A DNA stretch of 64,000 bases from Parachlamydia sp. AcF125 (lineage in GTDB: Bacteria; Chlamydiota; Chlamydiia; Chlamydiales; Parachlamydiaceae), in contig NZ_JAEMUD010000004.1 of NCBI RefSeq assembly GCF_018342475.1, forward strand, positions 150,522-214,521. The letters are read 5' to 3'. The position numbers and the translations under genes are program-made. The notes below the pieces were generated by a model. It saw only the letters and a program-made list of their open reading frames with translations, had not been told where the DNA came from and ran no database searches. The number at the start of each line of letters is the position of its first letter. The first letter of the stretch is position 1. This document shows positions 18,596 through 28,986 of the stretch, one piece after another.

Positions 18596-19489
18596 TTAAA
18601 ACATGTAAGACAGGGTACCTAGAATCCTATAGGATTGCCATGTAGCCCCATTAAAAGGGAGCGAGGTATTCCCATAATAGATGGAATAAATGTAATCGAG
18701 GCCATGCCAAGTTTTCATATGCACATACTGTCCCTCTAATCCAATGAGCCCTCCCCACTTAAATTGATATTGGGTGCCCAAAGTAATAAATGTGCCGTTG
18801 GCATGAGCTCCTTGCTTGAAATCTTTAAGAAAATCCCACCTTAAATTCCAGTGCCCCTTTCCATTGAAATGCGCCCAATGGTACTCCAATGTGCCATACA
18901 GCGTCCAGGGTCCTAGATAGCAAAAAGTATCCACTCCTGTCCAAGGGCCTTCCCATTTCGCCCGATAGTTACTGTGTAAATTAGAAATTTTTCCTAAATC
19001 CCCAAAAAGATTAACGGTTTGGTTTCCATCAAACTGCCTCAAATGCAGCTCATGATGAGACCAACCCACAAGCGGAATAATTTTGAGCAGACTGCAAAAC
19101 CAAGTAGTTTGAAAGCCAATCGCAGCAGACAGATCAAAAACCTCCCCTTTTCCAGCATCGGAAATTAAGCGTAAGCATTCTTGCTTCTGCTCCCCCTCTA
19201 AATAATCTGAATCCTGATTTTTGCCATGATAAATGCTTCCATAATTCCCCTTAAGCCGAGCTGTAAGTGAGCAGATAGATACTTTGAAATTCCCCATGAC
19301 ATTATAGCTGTAGAGATCTTCCCAAGCCAATTTAGAGGAAACACTCGGATCACTTTGTGGATCAGAGATGGACCATTCAAATCGATCTTGCCTGTATCCA
19401 GCCCCTATCTTATAGTCTAAATCCACTAAGGCATGGCCGCTAGAAAAAAACGTCATTAAGCCTACTAAAACTCCCCAAAATCTATGCAT
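18596..19489 (-). CDS. Outer-membrane beta-barrel protein
   Basis: A 297-aa protein with a signal peptide cleaved near SSGHA. The mature part alternates polar and aromatic residues in many beta strands (WTLYGTLEYHWAHF, FITLGTQYQFKWGG, YRILGTLSYMF) and ends in Phe, the typical C-terminal signature for BAM-dependent barrels. The SKLAWEDL segment resembles the SxLxW motif of outer-membrane barrels in Parachlamydiaceae. It could be a porin or a protease-like barrel; no catalytic residues are assigned. It is monocistronic and convergent with priA. Confidence 0.82.
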   Translation of the reverse strand: MHRFWGVLVGLMTFFSSGHALVDLDYKIGAGYRQDRFEWSISDPQSDPSVSSKLAWEDLYSYNVMGNFKVSICSLTARLKGNYGSIYHGKNQDSDYLEGEQKQECLRLISDAGKGEVFDLSAAIGFQTTWFCSLLKIIPLVGWSHHELHLRQFDGNQTVNLFGDLGKISNLHSNYRAKWEGPWTGVDTFCYLGPWTLYGTLEYHWAHFNGKGHWNLRWDFLKDFKQGAHANGTFITLGTQYQFKWGGLIGLEGQYVHMKTWHGLDYIYSIYYGNTSLPFNGATWQSYRILGTLSYMF

Positions 19490-19965
19490 AAAATTCCTTT
19501 GCTCTGCGTTTGAATAAAGTTGGCATAAAATTTAGGCTTTTTTAGAAAAATTTCCAACCAAATTGTTCTTTTTCAAAATTTGAAAGTCAAATCAACAAAA
19601 GAGAGGGAAAAAATAACTAAAGAAATAAGAATACGAATTTTTCCCTTTCTTGCAGGGTGAAAAAGATCCAAAATTAGGTTCCCAGAAAATGCATTTTTTG
19701 TTGGTTTAACATTTATTCTAATCCTGGATATTGATATGCTGTTTTTGCCAAAGACAAGCCAAAAACCAATCCCTTACAAAGGGCGTAAAAGGCCAAATAA
19801 AAATAAGTCAATTCTTATGCGTGACAAATGAGGAAGTGCAGATTTAAAGGAAATAGGGGATAGGCAAACAGCCTACCCTACTAGCATAAGGAAAGACGCA
19901 AGGAGTAAAAGTTATCTTACAAACTGACCACGGACTTGATAAAGTCTCACCATAAAGGGCATTTA
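19490..19965. other. Divergent intergenic region
   Basis: AT-rich stretch between the outer-membrane barrel and the antiporter. No gene was seen. Transcription of both genes must start here, but I could not fix a promoter. Confidence 0.5.
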
Positions 19966-21459
19966 ATGAAGTGGCTTTGTTTAGTTTTAGTTGCCACAGC
20001 TAAAGCAACTTTGCTTGATGCGCAGGAAACGATCACCTCCTCCCCTTTATCTGACAATGAAGAAGTTTTGTCTTCTTTTCAGGGTTGGGAAGAGGCCTCA
20101 AATGAAGATTTAGGACACGGGCTCTCAGGCGCTGTAGGAATTACTCCCCTGAGCATCACTGCTAATGTTTTGCTAGGAATAGCGCTTGCCTATAATTTCT
20201 TATCACGCAAAATCCTCACCTTCCCTCCTAATTGGCAAAAAATTCAGGTGGGGGAGAATGAGCAGGCTCTAAGTTGGATAAGTTCAAAAAACCCCTTAAA
20301 ACTCTTTTTCCACTATGTCAGAACAGCTAAACGGATTGTGGGGATTTGGATTATTCCTCTTTTGGCATCGGTTACTTTCCTATATGACTGGAGAATTGCC
20401 ATAAACTTTTTAAGTACCCGCAATTATACGGAAGCCCTTTTTGTTTCGGTGATCATGACAATTGTCTCTTCTCAGCCTATCCTAAACTTGATGGAAGCAT
20501 TTATTCGCAAAATCGCTTCTTTAGGGAAAGAGTCACCTGGATCCTGGTGGGTTTCTCTTCTTACTGTAGGGCCCATATTAGGAGCCGTGATTACAGAAGC
20601 TGGCGCCCTGATTGTGACTAGCCTTTTACTTGCTAAGCAATTTTACACACGCCCTGTTAGTCAAAATTTAGCCTATGCGACTCTCGGATTACTTTTTACT
20701 CATATTTCTCTCGGCGCCATTTTAACCAATTTTGGTGCCCCCCTTGATTGGATGCATGTAGAACAATGGAGCGAAGAAGAGCTCTTCACCCTTGCTCGAT
20801 TTAGCGGAAAATCCCTCCTCACTATTTTTATCTCCACTCTTTGCTATTACCTTTATTTTCGGGATGAATTTGCTGAATTAGCTAAACGAGAAAAAACTTT
20901 TAGTCCTTCCGAGACCAGGCAGCGAATTCCTTGGTGGGTTACAGCCACCCACACAATGTGCTTAAGTGTGGCCATACTCTCCTTATACCACCCACCTATT
21001 TTTCTTAGCGTTACCTGCCTCTTCCTTATTTTTCACGAAACCACCCGCCAATATCAGACCCGTTTAAAATTACGCCCTCCTATGTTAGTAGGCTTTTTCT
21101 TTTCCGCTTTAGTTATTCATGGAGGGCTGCAAGAGTGGTGGACAACTCCCTTACTGGAAAGGGTGGATGCTTTAATGTTGACAGGAGCTTCTTATCTGTT
21201 TGGATCTTTCGTGGATGGAGCCACGTTGGCATACCTTGCGACATTGCTCCCCTCTTTGAATGATGCTACTAAGTATTCCGTCATTGTGGGAACCCTTGCA
21301 GCGGGGGGATTAACTGTCATCAGTCATCCCTTTAATTCCAAACAGGAGGCCCCTTCCCACTCTCATTTTGCCGAAGGAATTTCACCTAAAAAACTTTTTT
21401 TCGCCACCTTGTTTCCCATGTTTGTAACGGCTTCCATTTTCTTCCTATTTAGGGTTTAA
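19966..21459 (+). CDS. Putative Na+/H+ antiporter (PF07399-type membrane protein)
   Basis: About 497 aa from the ATG at 19966 (AAAGGG seven bases upstream; a TTG at 19936 would add ten residues). A signal-like hydrophobic start is followed by a periplasmic loop and about ten membrane segments. Conserved-looking membrane motifs are GAVITEAGALIVTSLLL and HISLGAILTNFGAPLDW, as in the uncharacterised Na+/H+ antiporter family PF07399. The predicted role is cation/proton exchange at the inner membrane; transport was not shown for most members. It stands alone with a hairpin after it. Confidence 0.78.
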   Translation: MKWLCLVLVATAKATLLDAQETITSSPLSDNEEVLSSFQGWEEASNEDLGHGLSGAVGITPLSITANVLLGIALAYNFLSRKILTFPPNWQKIQVGENEQALSWISSKNPLKLFFHYVRTAKRIVGIWIIPLLASVTFLYDWRIAINFLSTRNYTEALFVSVIMTIVSSQPILNLMEAFIRKIASLGKESPGSWWVSLLTVGPILGAVITEAGALIVTSLLLAKQFYTRPVSQNLAYATLGLLFTHISLGAILTNFGAPLDWMHVEQWSEEELFTLARFSGKSLLTIFISTLCYYLYFRDEFAELAKREKTFSPSETRQRIPWWVTATHTMCLSVAILSLYHPPIFLSVTCLFLIFHETTRQYQTRLKLRPPMLVGFFFSALVIHGGLQEWWTTPLLERVDALMLTGASYLFGSFVDGATLAYLATLLPSLNDATKYSVIVGTLAAGGLTVISHPFNSKQEAPSHSHFAEGISPKKLFFATLFPMFVTASIFFLFRV

Positions 21460-21490
21460 AAACAGCCTCTTTCGCAAGCATTTTCTTTTA

Positions 21491-21525
21491 ACCGTTCTTC
21501 AGGTGCCAAGGCCTGAAAGAACGGT
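21491..21525. terminator. Hairpin between convergent genes (possible terminator)
   Basis: ACCGTTCTTCAGG pairs with CCTGaAAGAACGGT (13 bp, one bulged A) around an 8-nt loop. A clear T run is missing on both sides, so termination efficiency is doubtful. Its position between convergent stops supports the role. Confidence 0.5.
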
Positions 21526-21563
21526 CTGTCTTTGAAAACGCTCAAGCGTTTGAATTTAAGAAA

Positions 21564-22262
21564 TTAAGGACTTGATGAAATTTCATAAATCATAAAAACA
21601 TTTGCCACAATCTCTACATTCCCAGCTTCAATAGGAGCGTTATTGCTATCAAAGCCCTTTGCCATCATCGTATGATAACGAGGCATAGGGTAATGCTCGC
21701 TGGATTGTCCAGCCGAAAGCTCTAAAACACGCACAAGTTTTACTCCTGTTGTCTGGGCCAACATTTGCGCATCCGCCATCGCATTTGCGGCAGCTGCTTG
21801 TAAGGCTTCTGCCCGATAAGCCTTAGGATCTTTTACCGTGAATTGAATGGAATCGATGGAATTAACCCCTGCTCGATTCACTGCAGCAATCATATCGCCT
21901 GCCAAATGAATTTTTTCCGTTGAGATAGACAAGCTATTTGCCACTTCATAGCCTTTAATGGTTTGATCGGAATATCTAGGACGAACGGTAAACTGCCCTG
22001 TCTTAAATTCATTGTGAGTCAAACCTAAGCCTTTGAGAGCCTCTATCACTTTTTGCATCTTAAGATTGTTATTAAACACGGCTTTCTCTGAATGCACGTC
22101 TTCCGTGACGACACTGATATGCACCACAGCTTTTTCTGCAGGCTTATGTATACGAGCTTCCCCACTGACCATAAGCTTAGCAGGCTCATTTTCCCTGGCT
22201 ATCCCATTCTGCACTATGCCGAATAACAAAACGGCCGTTAATAAATAGTTTAAGAGTTTCAT
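21564..22262 (-). CDS. Periplasmic SIMPL-domain (DUF541) protein
   Basis: A 232-aa protein with a signal peptide ending near NGIA. The mature part starts with KLMVSGEARIHKPAEKAVVH, the usual opening of SIMPL/DUF541 proteins (E. coli YggE, BP26), and contains TVRPRY followed by GYEVANSLSI, again typical. The family forms periplasmic or membrane-associated oligomers; a role in oxidative stress is reported for YggE, but the mechanism is unclear. The ribosome site GGAG is ten bases upstream. It is monocistronic and convergent with the antiporter. Confidence 0.9.
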   Translation of the reverse strand: MKLLNYLLTAVLLFGIVQNGIARENEPAKLMVSGEARIHKPAEKAVVHISVVTEDVHSEKAVFNNNLKMQKVIEALKGLGLTHNEFKTGQFTVRPRYSDQTIKGYEVANSLSISTEKIHLAGDMIAAVNRAGVNSIDSIQFTVKDPKAYRAEALQAAAANAMADAQMLAQTTGVKLVRVLELSAGQSSEHYPMPRYHTMMAKGFDSNNAPIEAGNVEIVANVFMIYEISSSP

Positions 22263-22480
22263 AATATTCTCCTTGTTTACGTGGTTTTTCTAATCCTACT
22301 ATCATCAATTAACTCGTAAAGTATTTTTAAAGGTAATTTCTAAATTACCCTAACAACTTTAACTATACCTTTGCTTAAGATTAGAGACAAATTTTAATAT
22401 CAGCCAAGAAATCTATTTAAAATTTGTTTACTTGCTCCTTCAAAATCTTTATAGTTAGGCATTTTCATGGAGATAAATCT

Positions 22481-23236
22481 ATGTTCAGGTTGCTTCGAGA
22501 TTTAACCTATTTCCTTCTTTTGCTGGCTTTAACCAGCTGCGCTGCTAAGCAAGATTCAACCTATGAGCCTATTCCTGAGACGATAGAGGCACAGCCTTCC
22601 CAGCGCAATCTATTGTGTGCGAAAGAAATCGAGAAGGGCTCTTACATGCTTTTTGTCGAAGAGTTAGATTTCGCTCAGCCTTATTGGTTATATGTGCGTG
22701 GAAATGTAAATCACGCCATTGATTGCCAAGAAATTTTTATCCGCCCTGACCGAGCTATATCGCTTGTATGTATGCCAGAAAATAGGCTCGTACTTGCTTT
22801 TGAACCCTCCCTTTTAGGAGAATCTTTTGATGTTTTTCTTCTTTCCAAAGATAAGGCCTTACTTGGCCATGCGCACTTGATCCCTTTTCCGGTTATCCAT
22901 GCCCAGGTTAAAGACTATTCCATTACAGCCGAAATCTTGAATCAAACCGCGGAATGCCTTTTTTTTACAGCCTCTGGCTTTGAACCGGAAGAAGAAGTTT
23001 TTATGGGTTCTGGCCTAAATGAAGAAGATGGGCATTTAACAAAACACACCGCCTCAAAAGAGGGGACACTTTGTTTTATTGAAAATCCTGCCTATCGAGG
23101 ACAACAAGGAGGAAAAAGGCAGCTCCTCATGATTGGTAAAAAAGGAAAGATTCAAACTGAGTATCTATGGGGCAAAAAACTACTCGACTATTCACATGCC
23201 TTTTTTCAATCCAGAATAAAAACAGACTCCACCTAA
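22481..23236 (+). CDS. Putative lipoprotein
   Basis: 251 aa from the ATG at 22481, which has GGAG upstream; an earlier in-frame start at 22424 would spoil the signal sequence. A type II signal peptide with lipobox LTSC (Cys about residue 19) follows FLLLLALTS. The mature part is beta-rich with no recognised domain. It is probably anchored to the inner or outer membrane. It lies 16 bp before the M32 peptidase, so the two are likely co-transcribed. Confidence 0.78.
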   Translation: MFRLLRDLTYFLLLLALTSCAAKQDSTYEPIPETIEAQPSQRNLLCAKEIEKGSYMLFVEELDFAQPYWLYVRGNVNHAIDCQEIFIRPDRAISLVCMPENRLVLAFEPSLLGESFDVFLLSKDKALLGHAHLIPFPVIHAQVKDYSITAEILNQTAECLFFTASGFEPEEEVFMGSGLNEEDGHLTKHTASKEGTLCFIENPAYRGQQGGKRQLLMIGKKGKIQTEYLWGKKLLDYSHAFFQSRIKTDST

Positions 23237-23252
23237 TAAGGAATTCTACTGT

Positions 23253-24773
23253 ATGCCTGAAGCAATCCAGCACTATAAAAAACTTCACGAAATTTCCCGA
23301 AATACACGCATCCTCGAGGGGATTGACGCCTTGCTGCATTGGGACCAAGAAACCTATATGCCTGAAGGCGCAGCTGCCATTCGTGCCGAACAGCAAAAAA
23401 TCATGGCTGGTCTCATCCACAAAGGGAAAATTGCCAAGCCCTTCGTGAACACCCTTTCACGGCTAATCGATATCAAAAGCGGCAAAATTTTAGCAAAAGG
23501 CTTAGGAAAGGCAAAAAATGCCGCTTTAAAAGTTTGGCGGAAAGAATATTTAAAAGAGGTCGCTCTGCCTACTCGATTTGTAGAAGACTTTGCTAAACTG
23601 ACATCCCAATCCCTTTTAGTGTGGCGCTCAGCAAGGCAAGAAAACTCTTTTCGTCGATTTGCTCCCTATTTAGAAAAAATTATTCAAATGAACCGTCAAA
23701 AAGCGGATCTATTAGGCTTTCAGGCCCACCCTTATGATGCTTTATTAGATTCTTATGAACCAGGCATGACGACAGAGCGCTTAACTCCTACTTTTTCTGA
23801 TTTAAAGCAATTTCTGGTAGGGTTGATTAAAAAAATTCAGAAAAAGCCCCCTATAGACGATCGCTTTTTATTCGGCAAATTTGCTAAATCCAAACAAATC
23901 GCATTTAGCCAACTGGTTCTAAAGGGGATGCATTATGACATGCATTGCGGAAGGCTCGATTTTTCTATTCACCCTTTCTCTTCCGCTTCTCATCCTACCG
24001 ATAGTCGCATCACCACCCGTATTCATCCAACCTCCTTGCTAAGCAATCTACGCTCTGTGATGCATGAAGCTGGACATGGGCTTTATGAGAGGGGGCTCCC
24101 TATGAATGAATATGGATCGCCTTTAGGACAACCCGCCTCTCTTGGCATCCATGAGAGTCAATCTCGCTGGTGGGAAACGCGGATTGGACAAAGCTTACCT
24201 TTTTGGAAATATTATTTTCCCTTGCTTCAAAAAGAATTTAAGGGATTCCAAAAGATTACCCTTGAAGAATTTTACAAAGCTTCCAACAAAGTCCAAGCTT
24301 CTTTTATTCGAGTAGAAGCGGATGAAGTGACGTATAATCTCCATGTAATTTTGCGTTTCGAAATAGAAAAAGCCCTTATTGAGGGCTCACTTCCCATTAA
24401 AGAAATTCCCGAGGCATGGAATGAAAAACTCAAACAATTCCTAGGGCTCATCCCTTCTACAGATTCCGAAGGATGTTTACAAGATATCCATTGGTCTTTA
24501 GGCTGTTTTGGATATTTTCCTACCTATTCCCTCGGTAATCTTTACGCGGCTCAGCTTTTTTCAGCCTTTGAGAAAGAGTCTCCCGATTGGGAAAATAAAG
24601 TTGCAAAAGGAGAGATGAAATTTATTAAGGAATGGCTCGCCAAATCCATTTTTCAGTTTGGTCAGCAATATTCTAGCGTTGAGCTCGTTGAAAAAATAAG
24701 CGGCTCCTCTTTCTCTAGCAAACCCTTTTGCAACTATTTAGAAAGCAAGTATAAGGCTATTTATGCCCTTTAA
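23253..24773 (+). CDS. M32-family metallocarboxypeptidase
   Basis: 506 aa, the standard length of M32 (Taq-type) carboxypeptidases. The zinc site HEAGH is near residue 270 (MHEAGHGLYERGLP) and the third-ligand region HESQSRWWE near 299. The signatures DSRITTR and CLQDIHWSLGCFGYFPTY are also family-typical. It removes C-terminal residues from peptides in the cytoplasm with a metal cofactor. No signal peptide is present. It follows the lipoprotein closely and ends four bases inside the convergent gene at 24770. Confidence 0.95.
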   Translation: MPEAIQHYKKLHEISRNTRILEGIDALLHWDQETYMPEGAAAIRAEQQKIMAGLIHKGKIAKPFVNTLSRLIDIKSGKILAKGLGKAKNAALKVWRKEYLKEVALPTRFVEDFAKLTSQSLLVWRSARQENSFRRFAPYLEKIIQMNRQKADLLGFQAHPYDALLDSYEPGMTTERLTPTFSDLKQFLVGLIKKIQKKPPIDDRFLFGKFAKSKQIAFSQLVLKGMHYDMHCGRLDFSIHPFSSASHPTDSRITTRIHPTSLLSNLRSVMHEAGHGLYERGLPMNEYGSPLGQPASLGIHESQSRWWETRIGQSLPFWKYYFPLLQKEFKGFQKITLEEFYKASNKVQASFIRVEADEVTYNLHVILRFEIEKALIEGSLPIKEIPEAWNEKLKQFLGLIPSTDSEGCLQDIHWSLGCFGYFPTYSLGNLYAAQLFSAFEKESPDWENKVAKGEMKFIKEWLAKSIFQFGQQYSSVELVEKISGSSFSSKPFCNYLESKYKAIYAL

Positions 24774-26995
24774 ATTTCTTCAAAATTAGAAGGTAATAGG
24801 AGAAGGGACTTTAAAATAGAGGTTTTGTATAAAGGCCCGAATAATTGATGCATCAGTTGGACAAAATTGTCGTAGCCTAATTCCTCTTTCCGAACCTCTA
24901 TCGTCCGTATGGCCCTGTTTAAACGGCTAAATCGATCAAATAGCATCTGCCGTTCTCGGATCAAGATGGCTGGAGCGTGAAGAAATAGATTGATTTCAAA
25001 GATCTCCTCCTCAGTTAATTTGGGCTGGGAAAGAAGCTTCATAAACGCAAAAAGCTTTGCACTTTCAGCCGCCCCTATATCGATCCCGTCCTTACACGTA
25101 AAGCTAAATGTTTGGGGCTTTACCATTTCAATAATTTTAAGCTGAAGAAAAAATTCAAAAATTTCGATAAAATCTAAGCGGCTTTCCCGGCTTAAAACAT
25201 TTTTGTAAGAAAAAAATAAGCGGTGAATTGCCTCAAAAAGAGGAGGGACAAACTCAGAGAAAAGGTCTTTTTTTAGGGCGGAAGGTAAATAGAACCCCCC
25301 TCCCGAACTTCGCAAATGCTCTTCAAAATGTTGAATAAAAGCGATCACATCAGGCTCATGAGAATAAGAAGCCGCCTGGTGATAAAATTCTGTATCCTTA
25401 GGAAAGGTCACCACAGTTAAGGCCGAAGAAAAGTCTGGGTGTTTTTGCAATTCTTCTATCGCATGAGAGCGAGCGTACTCTTTCCAAGAAGTTTTATCCT
25501 GTAAGTTAAATAATAAGTGCCCTTTTTGTGGATTGTCACTGTCTAAGTAAGTATAAGAACGCAGAAAGGCTTTAAATTCATCCACCACGGAGGCTTTATT
25601 AATCGCTTCTTGATAGGTGGGGGTAGGGATGCGAATATTTACACACCGCATATTTTCGAAGTATAAAGTAAACAATTGAGTGGGAATATTGCCTTGGTGC
25701 AAAGGATCAAAGAAATGATACCTATCCCCTTCTAAGTTTTCTAAAATTCGAACGAGCGGACCATGAGAATGGGCTTTTAAAACTTTACTTAAGGCCTTAT
25801 AATCTTGGGTTAACTGATCAAAAACCGCGGTTTCCGAAGGATTATAAGCCCCTTTACGGAAGCTATAAGATAATTCTCGAGCCTCTATCATCATGCTTTT
25901 CAAAGAAGGGAGAAACTCCTGCATCGATTTAACGCTTGAAAAGAAGCTACGGCATAAAAAGTAGGCTGTTTCTAATAATACCCCCCCTAGTTTGTCAAAT
26001 TTCTCTGGAGGGTATGCCACCAATTTCTGGAATTCACGGGTATGTAAGGCTTGTGATAAATACATTTGAAAATCCTTAAAGTAGCCCGCACAGCTTTTGG
26101 TAGGTGAATAGCGCAGCAGATGAGACGATTGCCCGCATAAGAAAAGCGCCATCAACGCTTTCCTTAGGGTGGAAGCAAGCTCATTATTAGGGTGCTCGGC
26201 ACTTTCGCGATAAAATAAATCTAGACGGGATCCAAAAGACCGTAAAATATGGCGGGCTGCGCTATGGATAAAGAGATCAACGTGAAAGCGGATATTGGCC
26301 ATAAGAGGATGGTTAACTTTTTCTCCAAAATAATCCCCCAAGTCGCAAAGAAGTTTTACATTTCGAATTAACTTAAGACTAAAAAATCGAGAGCCATCTT
26401 CTTTTCTTAAAAAAAACAATTCATATTCTGTATCCTTCTTGACAGATTCAAGATCTATGAAAACATGCTTTACCTTTTGGCCAAGCTGCCGCTTACTCGA
26501 GGGCTTTTCTTCTTTTAAAATTTGGCGTTTAGTTAAACTAATAATCCCTTTTACTAATAAGCCTTTATTAAACTTATGCGCAATATGGGTCAGATAAAAT
26601 TCTTCAAGCTCTTTATACTCTTTCGTTTCTGTAATGCTTTCTTGCCTTTTCTTATGAAATAAACAGGCAAACCTATCCAGCTTTTTGGCAGCCTTACCTA
26701 CTAGAACCATCAGGGACTTTATTTCTTCCACTGCGTGTGCATCTCTCACATAGCGGTATCGGGTTTGGTAAAAGCTACGCAAGTAGTTTAGCACAACTTT
26801 AAAGATGCCTTTAACCCTTGTAATAGTGCGATCGGCATTTTCAGGACGAAGCCCATGGACTGTTTTGATGGAATTGTTTGGAAATGGTTGAACGCCCCCT
26901 GCTTCTCCCTCAAAGTCCAAATCGGCGATCTGAGAAAGAGTTTCTACAGCCTCAATAATGGATAAATTGCCCTCTTGCTTCTGGTATGTACTCAT
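24770..26995 (-). CDS. Large hypothetical protein
   Basis: A 741-aa protein, acidic at the start, then largely helical with many Phe and Leu residues. No signal peptide or membrane segment is clear. A block around ALTVVTFPKDTEFYHQ and EEHLRSSGGGFYLPSALKK looks conserved in style, and FTCKDGIDIGAAESAKLFAF suggests a globular C-terminal domain, but I cannot name a family. Upstream is very AT-rich DNA that probably holds the promoter. The stop overlaps the M32 gene stop on the other strand. It may be a chlamydial-order-specific cytoplasmic protein or an effector. Confidence 0.75.
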   Translation of the reverse strand: MSTYQKQEGNLSIIEAVETLSQIADLDFEGEAGGVQPFPNNSIKTVHGLRPENADRTITRVKGIFKVVLNYLRSFYQTRYRYVRDAHAVEEIKSLMVLVGKAAKKLDRFACLFHKKRQESITETKEYKELEEFYLTHIAHKFNKGLLVKGIISLTKRQILKEEKPSSKRQLGQKVKHVFIDLESVKKDTEYELFFLRKEDGSRFFSLKLIRNVKLLCDLGDYFGEKVNHPLMANIRFHVDLFIHSAARHILRSFGSRLDLFYRESAEHPNNELASTLRKALMALFLCGQSSHLLRYSPTKSCAGYFKDFQMYLSQALHTREFQKLVAYPPEKFDKLGGVLLETAYFLCRSFFSSVKSMQEFLPSLKSMMIEARELSYSFRKGAYNPSETAVFDQLTQDYKALSKVLKAHSHGPLVRILENLEGDRYHFFDPLHQGNIPTQLFTLYFENMRCVNIRIPTPTYQEAINKASVVDEFKAFLRSYTYLDSDNPQKGHLLFNLQDKTSWKEYARSHAIEELQKHPDFSSALTVVTFPKDTEFYHQAASYSHEPDVIAFIQHFEEHLRSSGGGFYLPSALKKDLFSEFVPPLFEAIHRLFFSYKNVLSRESRLDFIEIFEFFLQLKIIEMVKPQTFSFTCKDGIDIGAAESAKLFAFMKLLSQPKLTEEEIFEINLFLHAPAILIRERQMLFDRFSRLNRAIRTIEVRKEELGYDNFVQLMHQLFGPLYKTSILKSLLLLPSNFEEI

Positions 26996-27226
26996 TCAAA
27001 CACCTCTTTATGTGCTTACATTAAAAAAAAGCATTCAAGACTTAATATCATTATCCTATTTTTTAAAAATTAATTAACATATCTTTTAAACTTTTTTTTA
27101 AAATTATTAAGTTTGAATCTTTATTCAAAGGGAGATTTTTTAAAATTATTTATTAAAAAATCAGCGATTAATTAAAATAACTTATATAACAACAAATAAT
27201 GACCTTTTTCAGGATAAGGAGATCTG

Positions 27227-28591
27227 ATGAACCCCCTTCATTCAACTCCAGATGTTCACAACTTAGTTTTCACCCATCCGGTTGCCGCCTCTTCTATAGG
27301 CAAAAATTCAAGCGAGCAAGTTGGGCCACCAAGTTTCGAAATAGATCCCCACCAAACTGTTGAGCATATGTACAATTTATTTATGGAAAGTCAGGATCAC
27401 TCTGAGGAAATCTCTTCCCTAGAAGGTCAGCTCCTTTCTGTTGAAGAGGAGATAGAGTCTCTTACTAAAAAAACAAAAAAAGAGTGAAAGTGAAGAGAAA
27501 ATAAAAGGAATTAAAGCTAAGATACAAGAGCGAAAAAAATTAATTTATACGTTGGAAAATAAACTCGAAACTTTAAATGACCAACAAGAAAGCAAGGAAA
27601 AACAAATACGCACTCTTGATAATCAGCTTAAAGCTTTGTTTTTACCAGGCCGAGAATTACCTGTAAAATTTGATAGCCGCACAGATTCTTCCCAAATTCA
27701 ACATTATAAAGCGATCTTAAATAGTAAAATTGGCCTTTGAAAAGCTTTCGAAACCGAAGCAAAAAAAGACCTAGAAGAGAATAAAGCAACGATTCTGCAG
27801 CAATTTGGTAAAGCAAACTTAAAAGATCTTTCCCAGGTGGGATTTCACTTAAAGATTTTGGGAGGAGATGATCACAATCATGGCAAATCCCCTATCTTGG
27901 TTACCTTTACCTCTTTGCAAGATAAGTCCACTCTTTTGGAAGTCGTGTATAAGCCAAGAAACGCGCACACAGACAAGGCTATTCTCGAGCTTTTTGCAGC
28001 AATTAATGCCCTGCCTGAAGAAAGCAAATCTGGCCCCGCTCTTCCTTTTTATAAAATCGAGCATATTAATGACGGTAAGGCAAGCATTTGGGAATATATT
28101 AAGGGGGATGGGCTGATAATGGGAGCCTCTACTACAGTTAAATATATGCTCCCAGGAGAAAAGCGAGATAACGCAGAGAAAAATTTGCTTAGGCTCGAAC
28201 AAGTATGCAGCCGTGCGGGAATTACAAACCTTCATATGGAAAATGTCTTATTAACTAGCCATGGCGAGTTGATTCCTATCGATCTGGAGGTGGTATAACT
28301 TGGACATGCGACAGGTTTATATAGCTCTCAACCCCAATCAAAAGAATTATCTACAGCAGAAACAAAATTGGTTGACGAATTTCTTGCTGTGCAAAGGGAA
28401 ATTATAAAGGCAGTGAATGAACACACCGAATTCGAATTTATCGCGGATGAAGAAGCTTTTATTAAACAGTTTAGCGATAGCATGAAGAGGGGAGACGTCC
28501 CCTTTTTTACCAAAAATAAAGACTTTATTTGCTTTGGACATTTTTCTAAAGAAAATAAAATTGCAAAATTGAAAGCGAATAACAACTAAGT
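27227..28591 (+). pseudogene. Broken LanM-like (DUF4135-like) gene
   Basis: Three open pieces join into one protein of about 455 aa. The first (start ATG at 27227 after AAGGAG) ends in a frameshift at an A7 run near 27480. The second and third share one frame, interrupted by TGA at 27738 and TAA at 28296. Joined, it has a coiled coil (KIKGIKAKIQERKKLIYTLE) and then motifs of the dehydratase half of class II lanthipeptide synthetases: GDDHNHGKS, VVYKPRN, IWEYIKGDG, ITNLHMENVLLTSHGE, PIDLEVV and GDVPFF. In LanM the corresponding motif is normally DLHxEN; here the Asp is Asn. There is no LanC cyclase domain and no precursor peptide gene. It may be a former kinase-like effector. Confidence 0.75.
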
Positions 28592-28596
28592 TAATT

Positions 28597-28986
28597 ATGA
28601 ATAGTGACTTACAGCTGCCAAGCCGTTCTTTATTGTATAATAGCAGCCTCCAATTTTTAAAAATGGAGCAGATAATAAAGCGGAATGTTGTCCAGGCGAC
28701 AAAGGAAAAAGCTTATCGCTTAGCTTCGTCTAATCACTTTAGAGTATCAACTGTTTCCAGACAGGCCCATCGATTAGCCAAAGAGGCTTTCAAAAATTTT
28801 GAAAGCCAGTTGATCACCCTGTTTAATGCAAGTCCTCTCACCGCTCATCCATTTTTAAAAAATAGGTTGCTTCAATTTATAGAAACTTGGCGCCATTTTT
28901 TTTACTCCACTTTATATGTAGAGTTAAGAGGATTAATGCTAATCGAGGCCAACAAAAAGAATATTCATGTCACCTTGAAAGCTTAA
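28597..28986 (+). CDS. Small hypothetical protein, possibly a remnant
   Basis: A 129-aa frame beginning five bases after the broken LanM-like gene, with no convincing ribosome site. It is basic and helical (IIKRNVVQATKEKAYRLA and RLAKEAFKNFESQLITLF). It could be a separate gene or the shifted 3' part of the preceding pseudogene. The last 17 bp overlap the convergent CPAF gene. No family is recognised. Confidence 0.4.
   Translation: MNSDLQLPSRSLLYNSSLQFLKMEQIIKRNVVQATKEKAYRLASSNHFRVSTVSRQAHRLAKEAFKNFESQLITLFNASPLTAHPFLKNRLLQFIETWRHFFYSTLYVELRGLMLIEANKKNIHVTLKA

Noticed and set aside
27849..28235. Antisense 128-codon frame over the LanM-like gene
   Set aside because: It has no ribosome site or family match, and the sense strand carries clear LanM motifs.
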